DNA of 64,000 nucleotides from Lysobacter enzymogenes (GTDB taxonomy: Bacteria > Pseudomonadota > Gammaproteobacteria > Xanthomonadales > Xanthomonadaceae): contig NZ_CP067396.1 of the NCBI RefSeq assembly GCF_023617245.1, positions 992,001 to 1,056,000 of the forward strand. Direction: 5' to 3'. The notes beneath the pieces were generated by a model, which worked only from the letters and a program-made list of their open reading frames with translations, had not been told where the DNA came from and searched no databases. The position numbers and the translations under genes are program-made. Shown here one piece after another: positions 57,554-64,000 of this stretch (its first letter is position 1; every line of letters begins with the position of its first letter).

Positions 57554-58694
57554 AAAGAGGCGTAAGCCGCAGCAACCGCGCATTCGTCCCATCCTCGAGC
57601 AACCACACATCGCCATTAGGCCCTTGCTCGACCTCGCGGATGCGCTTGCCCATCGGATAGCGCTCGGCTTCGGCCGCGGTATTGCCGTTGAACTTGACCC
57701 GCACCAGCGCCTGCGAGGCGAGGCCGCCGATCAGGCCGCTGCCGGCCCAGTTCGGGAAGCGGGTGCCCGAGTAGATCACGAAGCCGGCCGGCGCGATCAC
57801 CGGGTTCCACCACGCTTCCGGCGCGTTGAGGTCGGGGCGGGTGTTGTGGCGCGGGATCGGCGTGCCGTCGTAGTGGTCGCCCTGCGAGACCAGCGGCCAG
57901 CCGTAGTTGGAGCCGCGCTCGATCAGGTTGAGTTCGTCGCCGCCCTTGGGCCCCATCTCGTGGGTCCACAGCTTGTTCTGCGCATCGAACGCGATGCCGA
58001 GCAGGTTGCGGTGGCCGTAGGACCACACCGTCGCGGCGACGCCGCCGCGGTTGTAGAAGGGATTGTCGGTCGGCACGCTGCCGTCGTCGTTGAGCCGGAT
58101 CACCTTGCCCAGCGGCGAGTTGAGGTCCTGCGCGGGGTCGAACTTCTGCCGCTCGCTGGAGGTGATCCACAGCTTGTGGTCCGGGCCGAACGCGAGGCGG
58201 TGGCCGTAGTGGTTGCTGCCGCTGAGCTTGGGCTGGCGCCACAGCACCTGCAGGTTGCTCAGCGAGCCGCCGGAACTGGTGAGGTTGAGCTTGGCGCGCG
58301 CGACGGTGGCGCCGGCGGTGCCGCTGGTCGTGCCTCTCTCGGCGTAGCTGATGTAGATCAGGCTGTTGGTCGCGAACTGCGGATGCAGGATCACGTCGCC
58401 GAATCCGCCCTGGCCGCCGTAGGCCACGGCCGGCACGCCGGTGATGGTCTGCGCGCTGCCGCCGATGGTCAGCACCTTGAGCACGCCGCGCTTCTCGGTG
58501 ACCAGCAGGCGGCCGTTGGGCAGGAAGGTCATCGCCCAGGGTTCGTTGAAACGCGCCACTTCGGTGGCGGTGAACGGGTTGGCCTTGGCCGCGCCCGCGT
58601 CGTCGGCCGGCGCATCGTGCGCGCTGGCGGTGGTGGCGGCCGCGGACAGGGCCAGCGCGGCAACGCACGACAGGCATAGCGTCTTGAGTTTCAT
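57552..58694 (-). CDS. PQQ-dependent sugar dehydrogenase (soluble aldose type), exported
   Basis: 380 aa. ATG 58694 has GGAGA 6 nt upstream. Signal peptide 1-25 (ends near ASA-HD). GSDH six-bladed propeller (about 38-380): FNEPWAMTFLPNGRLLVTEK, HYGHRLAFGPDHKLWI with the catalytic-type His, WSYGHRNLLGIAFD, HEMGPKGGDELNLIERGSNY and GWPLVSQG. Matches the YliI/Asd group, which oxidises aldoses with pyrroloquinoline quinone in the periplasm. PQQ biosynthesis genes are not in the window. Confidence 0.92.
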   Translation of the reverse strand: MKLKTLCLSCVAALALSAAATTASAHDAPADDAGAAKANPFTATEVARFNEPWAMTFLPNGRLLVTEKRGVLKVLTIGGSAQTITGVPAVAYGGQGGFGDVILHPQFATNSLIYISYAERGTTSGTAGATVARAKLNLTSSGGSLSNLQVLWRQPKLSGSNHYGHRLAFGPDHKLWITSSERQKFDPAQDLNSPLGKVIRLNDDGSVPTDNPFYNRGGVAATVWSYGHRNLLGIAFDAQNKLWTHEMGPKGGDELNLIERGSNYGWPLVSQGDHYDGTPIPRHNTRPDLNAPEAWWNPVIAPAGFVIYSGTRFPNWAGSGLIGGLASQALVRVKFNGNTAAEAERYPMGKRIREVEQGPNGDVWLLEDGTNARLLRLTPL

Positions 58695-59062
58695 CGGAAG
58701 TCTCCGGCGTGGGCGTGAGGGGAGGCCGGCCGAGAGTGCCACCCGCCGCGCGCGCGATCTTGCGACCGCCTCGGCAGTTCATCGCCGCCGTGCAGGCATG
58801 GCGAACGATCTTCAACCGCGATCACGCGCGCAATGTGGCTTGCGCGCTAGGAAATCGTAAGCGCGCGAGATGGCCGCGCGCAGGCGCCCGCATCGGTGCT
58901 GTACGCAGGTCACGCGATTGCTGCGGCTGCGCAAACCCGCCGAGCCGGAGCCCTGCGGCGAAGCTGCGTTCGCACGCGTAGCGACCGATGCGCGTGCGCC
59001 GCCGGCGCCCGCGTGAGGCCATCGCGTTCGCGGGCCGGTATCCGCCCCGGCGCGCGCGATCT
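58695..59062. other. 368-bp intergenic region
   Basis: No gene or clear repeat. It holds the promoter of the sugar dehydrogenase on the minus strand. Confidence 0.5.
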
Positions 59063-59566
59063 TCAGGCCAGCGCCTTGGGCGCGTCGAACGGCAGCAGTT
59101 CCACTCCTTCCGCGCGCGCCAGCACCCGCGCCTCGGCCTGGCCGAGCAGCTCGCGGTCGCCGTCGATCACCACCAGGATGCGGCCGCTGCGGATGTGCGC
59201 ATCGAACTTGCGCCGGATCGGATCGGGCAGCGACGACCCCACCAGCGCCGAGGCCCAGCAACCGACCATCGCGCCGGCGGCGAGCGCGGCGGCGGTGCCG
59301 GCGACGGTCAGGCCGATCGGCGTGACCACCACCGCCAGCAGCCCGGCGAGCAGGCCGGCGGCGCCGCCGTAGCCCGCGCCGCGCAGCGCCGCGGGCATCA
59401 GGTCGGTGTCGGCTTCCTTGCGTTCGTCGGGGATCGATTCCAGCTCGATGTCCGAGCGCGCGATCAGCAGGATGTCGTCGTCGCGCACGCCGGCCTCGCG
59501 CGCGGCGTCCATCGCCGCCTGCGCGCTGGCGAGGTGGGGAGTACTGAATACATGACGGGTCTTCAT
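59063..59566 (-). CDS. Membrane protein of the stress-protein (YflT/DUF1269-like) type
   Basis: 167 aa. ATG 59566 follows GGAGG. N-terminal alpha/beta part: TRHVFSTPHLASAQAAMDAA, with DDILLIARSDIELE. A central Gly/Ala-rich hydrophobic hairpin (AALRGAGYGGAAGLLAGLLA, then VVTPIGLTVAGTAAALAAGA, about 65-110), then a C-terminal alpha/beta part. This ferredoxin-like/glycine-zipper layout is common in general stress proteins. Function not known. Confidence 0.75.
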   Translation of the reverse strand: MKTRHVFSTPHLASAQAAMDAAREAGVRDDDILLIARSDIELESIPDERKEADTDLMPAALRGAGYGGAAGLLAGLLAVVVTPIGLTVAGTAAALAAGAMVGCWASALVGSSLPDPIRRKFDAHIRSGRILVVIDGDRELLGQAEARVLARAEGVELLPFDAPKALA

Positions 59567-59882
59567 GTCGCCCTCCGCGCGCCGCCGTCGCTGGCGTTCG
59601 CGAAGGAACGCCGGTCGCAGCCCGGCCGGGCACGGCGGCGATGCCTGCACGGCCGTGGCGAAACCAGCGTCCGCCGCGATGGGTTAAAACGCGGTGAGAC
59701 GCGCCGCGCCGCTCGTCGGCCGGTTCGCGCAGGGATTCGATCGGCCCGGCGCCAGCGGGCCGCGACGGCGCGACGCCCGACGGCGACCTGGGATGAGGAT
59801 CGTCACTGGACGCGACCGCGCCGGCCGCGCATCCTGCGGCCGCTGTCGCATCGTTTCTTAGGTTCTCTCATGGAGTCGCCGC
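59567..59882. other. 316-bp divergent region
   Basis: Between the stress-type membrane protein and the CPXCG gene. Contains GGTTAAAACGCGG at 59684, similar to the GGTTAA-type blocks upstream of other exported-protein genes; not strong enough to call. Confidence 0.4.
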
Positions 59883-60071
59883 ATGCTGCCCAGCGTGGAA
59901 GCGTATTGCCCGTATTGCGGCGAACCGATCGATCTGCTGGTCGACGACTCCGCCGGCGATCAGCGTTATATCGAGGATTGCCAGGTCTGCTGCCGCCCGA
60001 TCGTGGTCGCGGTGAGCGTGGACGAGGACGGCGAGCCGCGCGTGGACGTGTTCGCCGAGAACGAAGCGTGA
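59883..60071 (+). CDS. CPXCG zinc-ribbon protein
   Basis: 62 aa. Cys-rich: YCPYCGEPIDLLVDDSAGDQ, then DCQVCCRPI, giving the CPxCG and CxxCC clusters of the CPXCG-motif family; the C-terminal EPRVDVFAENEA is acidic. Cytoplasmic zinc-binding protein of unknown role. The ATG at 59883 is the only start. Confidence 0.85.
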   Translation: MLPSVEAYCPYCGEPIDLLVDDSAGDQRYIEDCQVCCRPIVVAVSVDEDGEPRVDVFAENEA

Positions 60072-60282
60072 GGCCGACGCCGACGGCGGCGCTGAGCCCG
60101 GCTGCGTGCGGCTTGGCCGCCGCGCCGTTTCCGGAGTGCGGCACGCGCGGCGAGAGCGGCGAGCCGTGGGCGCCGGATGGGCATTCGAAAGCGTCCGCGC
60201 GCGATCCCGCCGGCGAACGCTCCGGCACACGGTCGTTGTGGCGCGACGATCCCCATTGGCCGCCGCATGGCCCGGTGCCGCG

Positions 60283-61410
60283 TTGAGCCCGCCGCTATTG
60301 TCGGCGCGCGCGCTCAACCGCGCGCTGCTGGCGCGGCAGTCGCTGCTCGAACGCAGCGCGCAGTCGCCGCTGGCGATGGTCGAACGCCTGCTCGGACTGC
60401 AGGCGCAGGCGCCGAACCCGCCGTACCTGGGCCTGTGGACGCGATTGCAGGACTTCGCCCTCGACGACCTGACCCAGGCGATGCGCGAGCGCCGCATCGT
60501 CCGCGCGACGATGATGCGCGGCACCTTGCACCTGGTCGGCGCCGACGACTACCGCGCCCTGCGCCCGGTGTTGCAGCCGGTGCTGCAACGGTTGTCGCTG
60601 GCCAGCGGCCACGCCAAGGCGCTGAAGGGCTTGGACCTGCACGCGCTGCGCCGCGCCGGCTTCGACGCGCTGCGCGCCGCGCCGCTGGGCGCGACCGCGC
60701 TCGGCGAGGCCTTGCGCGCGCAGTGGCCGCAACACGATTGCGACGAACTGGCGCGGCTGGTGCGCAATCTCGAACCGCTGGTGCACGTGCCGCCGGCCGG
60801 CACCTGGGACTGGCACAAGCCGGCGGCGTTCGCGACCGCGCTGGATTGGCTCGGCGCCGCGATCGCCGACGCGCCGGACGAGGACGCTGTCGACGCGATG
60901 GCGCTGCGCTACCTCGGTGCGTTCGGGCCGGCCAGCGCGCGCGATCTCGCGGCGTGGTCGGGGCTGGCCGCGACCAACCAGCGGCTGCAGCGCCTGCGTT
61001 CGCGCCTGTGCGTGTTCCGCGACGAAGACGGCAGCGAGTTGTTCGATCTGCCCGACGCGCCGCGGCCGCCGCCTGAACTGCCGGCGCCGTCGCGCTTGCT
61101 GCCGGAATTCGACAACGTCCTGCTCGCCCACGCGCGGCGCGCGCGCATCCTCGACGAGGCGCTGCGGCCGGCGGTGTTCAGCCGCAACGGCCTGGTCGCG
61201 GCGACCGTGCTCGTGGACGGTTTCGTCGCCGGGGTGTGGAAACTGCAGCGCGATGCGCGCACGGCGATGCTGACGATCTCGCCGTTCCGGCGCCTGGCGG
61301 CGGCGGAGCGCGCCGAACTGGAAGCGCAGGCGGCCGATTGCCTGCGCGTGGTGGCGGCGGATCGGGAGCGGCACGAGATCCATTTCGCGCGGGTGCAGCG
61401 GCCGGTGTAG
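60283..61410 (+). CDS. AlkZ/YcaQ-like winged-helix DNA glycosylase
   Basis: 375 aa if started at TTG 60283; no ATG or strong ribosome-binding site is available, and GTG 60237 is an alternative. HTH_42 superfamily: LNRALLARQSLLERSAQSPL, then ERLLGLQAQAPNPPYLGLWT with the catalytic-type QAQ (Gln40-Ala-Gln42), MMRGTLHLVGADDYRALRPV, and winged-helix segments ending ISPFRRLAAAERAELEAQAA. AlkZ-type enzymes unhook cross-links formed by natural-product alkylators. Position after the CPXCG gene is probably incidental. Confidence 0.85.
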   Translation: MSPPLLSARALNRALLARQSLLERSAQSPLAMVERLLGLQAQAPNPPYLGLWTRLQDFALDDLTQAMRERRIVRATMMRGTLHLVGADDYRALRPVLQPVLQRLSLASGHAKALKGLDLHALRRAGFDALRAAPLGATALGEALRAQWPQHDCDELARLVRNLEPLVHVPPAGTWDWHKPAAFATALDWLGAAIADAPDEDAVDAMALRYLGAFGPASARDLAAWSGLAATNQRLQRLRSRLCVFRDEDGSELFDLPDAPRPPPELPAPSRLLPEFDNVLLAHARRARILDEALRPAVFSRNGLVAATVLVDGFVAGVWKLQRDARTAMLTISPFRRLAAAERAELEAQAADCLRVVAADRERHEIHFARVQRPV

Positions 61411-61428
61411 CGGCGTCGCGGCTGGCAC

Positions 61429-61565
61429 GAGAGCGTCGGGACTGAAGCCCCTCCCACAAAGCACTCCCGCAAGAAGCCTCCTATCAATAGCGAACGCGTC
61501 GGCGCCGTGTCGCGAGGCGGTTCCGGCATCGCTGTTGTGGGAGGGACTTCAGTCCCGACGCTCTC
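61429..61565. repeat. Family A hairpin repeat, GGGACT variant
   Basis: GAGAGCGTCGGGACTGAAGC (left) and GGACTTCAGTCCCGACGCTC (right), about 65 bases apart. The left arm reads GACTGAAGCCCC rather than GACTGAAGTCCC, a hybrid of two stem variants. Confidence 0.82.
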
Positions 61566-61602
61566 GCGCCAGCCGCGATCCACCCGCCCGCCGCACCGCG
61601 TT

Positions 61603-61627
61603 TTCGTAAACGTTGTGTTGCATTCAG
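61603..61627 (+). promoter_or_regulatory. Upstream signature block 1, copy 2
   Basis: TTCGTAAACGTTGTGTTGCA followed by TTCAG; matches 55290-55314 in 22 of 25 bases. Confidence 0.65.
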
Positions 61628-61733
61628 CCAAATCCATCGAACGAAGCGCTAACGATTTGCCGCTGCGAGTCACGTTTCGTCGTAGCGCGTCGCCCCGATC
61701 GGGGCCGCGCCTAACCGCTGCGCGCCGCGCTGT

Positions 61734-61750
61734 GGTTAAGCCAACGTAGC
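61734..61750 (+). promoter_or_regulatory. Upstream signature block 2, copy 2
   Basis: GGTTAAGCCAACGTAGC; matches 55409-55425 in 14 of 17 bases. The AT-rich TTTAAC follows. Confidence 0.65.
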
Positions 61751-61894
61751 TTTAACTCCCGCGTCCGGTGATCGGTTCAGAACCGGATCGGCAAGGTGGC
61801 CCCGTGCTTCGCAGCACCACATGCCGAGCGGTCGCCGACAGACGAGGCGTCGATCGCGCAACAACGGCCCACCCAATACGAGGAGAACCGACGG

Positions 61895-62275
61895 ATGAAC
61901 ATCAAGTCCCGCAAGCCGCTGATCGCCGCCCTGGCCCTGACCGCCGCGCTGGCCGCACCGATGGCGTTCGCCCAGTCGGCCACCGAGCAGGCGCCGCCGA
62001 CCGGCGATGCCGCGACCCCGGCGGCGACCGCCCAGGAACCGGCGGCCGCGACCGCCGCGCCGGCGCCGACCGCGCAGAAGAAGAGCTGGGCCGACGTCGA
62101 TACCGACAAGAGCGGCAACCTCAGCAAGAACGAAGCCGCGGCCGTGCCCGCGCTGAGCCAGGTGTTCGAGCAGGCCGACAGCGACAGCAACGGTCAGCTG
62201 ACGCCGGACGAATACAAGAACTACGTCGCCAAGGCCCAGTCGGGCGGCGGCGCCAGCAGCAGCGGCGGCAAGTAA
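61895..62275 (+). CDS. Exported EF-hand protein
   Basis: 126 aa. ATG 61895 lies 8 nt after AGGAGA. Signal peptide 1-26 (MNIKSRKPLIAALALTAALA; cleavage near AFA-QS), a Thr/Ala/Pro linker (about 27-62), then two calcium-binding loops: DVDTDKSGNLSKNE and ADSDSNGQLTPDEY. Probably a calcium sensor or buffer in the periplasm. Gly/Ser tail. Followed by a terminator. Confidence 0.87.
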   Translation: MNIKSRKPLIAALALTAALAAPMAFAQSATEQAPPTGDAATPAATAQEPAAATAAPAPTAQKKSWADVDTDKSGNLSKNEAAAVPALSQVFEQADSDSNGQLTPDEYKNYVAKAQSGGGASSSGGK

Positions 62276-62354
62276 GCGCGGCTGCAGCCACGGTCAGGGC
62301 GGCCGAACTCTCTCCGGCCGCCCCCTTGGGGTGCAGGATCTTCCTGCGTTGTGC

Positions 62355-62384
62355 GAAGGGCGGCCTCGGCCGCCCTTCTTTTTT
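62355..62384 (+). terminator. Intrinsic terminator after the EF-hand gene
   Basis: GAAGGGCGGC / GCCGCCCTTC stem (10 bp) with CTCG loop, followed by TTTTTT (62379-62384). Confidence 0.93.
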
Positions 62385-62491
62385 GCGCGTATTCGCGCGC
62401 CGGCGCCGGGCGGTTGTTCGGTCCGCGCCGGGTTCGCCGCGGCGCTTCGCCGGCGCGGGTGCGCGCAACGCAAATGCGGGATAATCCGCGC

Positions 62492-63220
62492 ATGAGCGCA
62501 CCCCTTCGCATGATCGGCTTCGACGCCGACGACACTCTCTGGCGCAGCCAGGACTATTTCGATCAGGCCCAGCTCGATTTCGAGCGCATCGTCGGCCGGT
62601 ACGTCGACCTCGGCGACGCGCGCCTGCACGAGCGCCTGTACGAGATCGAGAAGAACAACATCGGCGTGTTCGGTTACGGCGTCAAAGGCATGACCTTGTC
62701 GATGATCGAGGCGGCGGTGGCGATCACCGGCCAGCGCATCGCCGCGGCCGACCTGCACCGCATCGTCGAACTCGGCAAGGACCTGCTGCGCCATCCGGTG
62801 GAGATGCTGCCGGGCATCCCCGAGGCAGTGGCGGCGATCGCCGCGGACTTCGAGATCGTGCTGATCACCAAGGGCGACCTGTTCCACCAGGAGGCCAAGG
62901 TGAAGCAGTGCGGCCTGGCCGACCTGTTCCGGCGCATCGAGATCGTCAGCGAGAAGGACATCGGCACCTACGCCCGGCTGCTGCGCGAGTTCGGCCTGCC
63001 GGCGGCGCAGTTCGCGATGATCGGCAACTCGCTGCGCTCGGACATCGCGCCGGTGCTGGATCTGGGCGGCTGGGGCATCCACATGCCGTACCACACCACC
63101 TGGGCGCACGAGACCGAGGCCGAGGTCGCCGCCGACGCGCCGCGCCTGCGCCGCGTCGCCGGCGCGGCCGAGCTGCCGCAGGCGGTGCGCGAACTGGCGC
63201 GCGCGGCGCAGGCCTCGTGA
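62492..63220 (+). CDS. HAD family hydrolase
   Basis: 242 aa phosphatase-type HAD. Motif I FDADDTLWRSQD (nucleophile Asp and acid Asp), motif II LITKGD, motif III Lys in SEKDIGTYA and motif IV MIGNSLRSDIAPVLDLG. ATG 62492 is chosen: a GATAAT box ends 8 bp before it (GGGATAATCCGCGC), so the mRNA is probably leaderless, since a longer ORF start would lie within the upstream terminator. Substrate unknown. Confidence 0.88.
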   Translation: MSAPLRMIGFDADDTLWRSQDYFDQAQLDFERIVGRYVDLGDARLHERLYEIEKNNIGVFGYGVKGMTLSMIEAAVAITGQRIAAADLHRIVELGKDLLRHPVEMLPGIPEAVAAIAADFEIVLITKGDLFHQEAKVKQCGLADLFRRIEIVSEKDIGTYARLLREFGLPAAQFAMIGNSLRSDIAPVLDLGGWGIHMPYHTTWAHETEAEVAADAPRLRRVAGAAELPQAVRELARAAQAS

Positions 63221-63413
63221 AGCAGGCCGCATGGAGCAGGCCGCCTGAAACACGCCGCATGAAAACGGTACCGGCCCGATGCCGCGCCGCGGCCGACGGC
63301 AACCGCGACTGAGCGGCCGTGAAAGCGGCGCGAACGGTTAAAAACCGGTTCACCGAGACGGCGGCAAAGTCGCCTTGCCCGCCGACGATGCGGGCATCCC
63401 CCAGGAGACCGCC

Positions 63414-63890
63414 ATGACCGCTCTTTCCCGCTGGTTCGCTCCCGTCGCCCTCGCCGCCGGTCTCGGTGCGGCGGCCTTCGCGCTGCCCGCGCCGGCGCGC
63501 GCCGACGACCTGACCCGGGTCATCGTCGATATCGCCGACGTGATCGTGCGCAACAACACGCCGTACTGGCGCTACGGCAACTACGGCTACAACGACCGCC
63601 TGATCGTGGTGCGCGACCGTTGGGGCCGGCCGACCTACTACCGCAACGCCCCGCGCTACGTCGATTACCGCTATCGCCCGGCGCCGCCGCCGCGCTACTA
63701 CGCCAACGACCGCCGCTATTACGACCGCGACTGCAATCGCCACGGCAAGTGCCGGACCACTTATTACGACGCGCGCTACGACCGCCGCCACGACAATCGC
63801 TGGGACAACCGTTACTACGACCGCGGGCGAGGCCATGGCCATGGCCATGGCCATGGCAACGGCCGCTGGCGCGATCGCGACGACGATTGA
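63414..63890 (+). CDS. Exported Tyr/Arg/His-rich protein
   Basis: 158 aa. ATG 63414 follows CAGGAGA at 5-8 nt. Signal peptide ends near ARA-DD. Short helical start (DDLTRVIVDIADVIVRNNTP), then a low-complexity region of about 95 residues dominated by Tyr, Arg, Asp and Asn (YYDRDCNRHGKCRTTYYDAR) and a HGHGHGHGHG tail encoded by hexanucleotide repeats (GGCCAT). Could bind metals or surfaces; no domain found. Confidence 0.75.
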   Translation: MTALSRWFAPVALAAGLGAAAFALPAPARADDLTRVIVDIADVIVRNNTPYWRYGNYGYNDRLIVVRDRWGRPTYYRNAPRYVDYRYRPAPPPRYYANDRRYYDRDCNRHGKCRTTYYDARYDRRHDNRWDNRYYDRGRGHGHGHGHGNGRWRDRDDD

Positions 63891-63969
63891 GTCGGTGCCG
63901 TTGAACCGGCGCGGTTGAACCTGCGGCGTCCGGCCGCTGGCGCAGGGCCGCGGCCAGGCAAGCTCCACG

Positions 63970-63996
63970 ACGACGGCGCCCCGGTGGCGCCGTCGT
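63970..63996. terminator. Stem-loop near the window end
   Basis: Perfect 11-bp arms ACGACGGCGCC / GGCGCCGTCGT with a 5-base loop. It may terminate the preceding gene or an incoming one beyond the window; the next four bases are TGCA. Confidence 0.6.
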
Positions 63997-64000
63997 TGCA

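Larger units (their letters stand above)
61411..61894. other. 484-bp region before the EF-hand gene
   Basis: Holds the family A repeat (61429-61565) and the two signature blocks; no gene found. Confidence 0.55.

Noticed and set aside
60106..60282. Upstream extension of the AlkZ-like gene to GTG 60106
   Set aside because: The extra 59 residues are Arg/Ala-rich shadow sequence right behind the CPXCG gene and do not belong to the family N-terminus.
1..64000. tRNA, rRNA or known riboswitch genes
   Set aside because: No cloverleaf, CCA-end pattern, rRNA core or recognisable aptamer was seen; a covariance-model scan would be decisive.

Overview
The window is 64 kb of a very GC-rich, gene-dense chromosome. 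Gene content points to a Xanthomonadaceae gammaproteobacterium, most likely Lysobacter or a close relative. This is an inference from the Tat-exported class A beta-lactamases, many exported proteins and lipoproteins, a protein with the C-terminal signal of the Xanthomonadales killing type IV secretion system (X-T4SS), and dense intergenic hairpin repeats of the GTGGGAGGGCCTTCAGGCCC type. I saw no rRNA, tRNA, CRISPR array, transposase or integrase. Some 76 protein genes are supported; one is truncated by the window edge and one looks frameshifted.

Layout. 1-12.9 kb: metallophosphoesterase (cut at its 5' end), secreted protein, OsmC peroxidase, an NHL-propeller/M23 fusion, two tandem class A beta-lactamases (one without the Glu166 motif), a divergent MFS exporter/LysR pair and a secreted M28 aminopeptidase closed by a clear terminator. 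12.9-21.1 kb is an accessory island. It holds an AT-rich DUF262/DUF1524 gene (restriction/defence type), a small XRE regulator with strikingly palindromic candidate operators, a second regulator-like fragment, a DMP19-family protein, an array of about seventeen 21-bp repeats, a lipoprotein plus a putative X-T4SS peptidoglycan-targeting effector, and three small unknown genes. The chromosomal hairpin repeats are absent from this stretch.

21.3-40 kb: alkaline phosphatase with a partner gene, a large secreted protein, a DUF3916 protein, a translationally coupled GST-ArsR-AHSA1 operon with paired operators, an ATP-grasp (R2K) gene overlapping a frameshifted lipoprotein, a desaturase locus (TetR, ferredoxin reductase, membrane desaturase), two regulator/GST divergons and a sterol-desaturase/SRPBCC pair. 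40-64 kb: sirtuin, amidohydrolase, HD alarmone-type hydrolase, aldo/keto reductase, YCII protein, alpha/beta hydrolase, short 6-phosphogluconate dehydrogenase, GH8 glycanase, AmiD-type amidase lipoprotein, FMN reductase/RidA pair, APC permease, lytic transglycosylase, PQQ-type sugar dehydrogenase, AlkZ-like glycosylase, EF-hand protein and HAD hydrolase.

How they work together. Several genes act on the envelope or peptidoglycan: M23 fusion, amidase, lytic transglycosylase, beta-lactamases and the putative effector with its candidate immunity lipoprotein. Others secrete polymer-degrading enzymes (M28, phosphatase, GH8), as expected of a predatory or lytic soil bacterium. The best leads for unusual biology are the XRE/DUF262 locus with its double operator, the 21-bp array next to the candidate effector/immunity pair, the beta-lactamase paralogue lacking its deacylation base, and a two-block upstream signature shared by two unrelated exported-protein genes.
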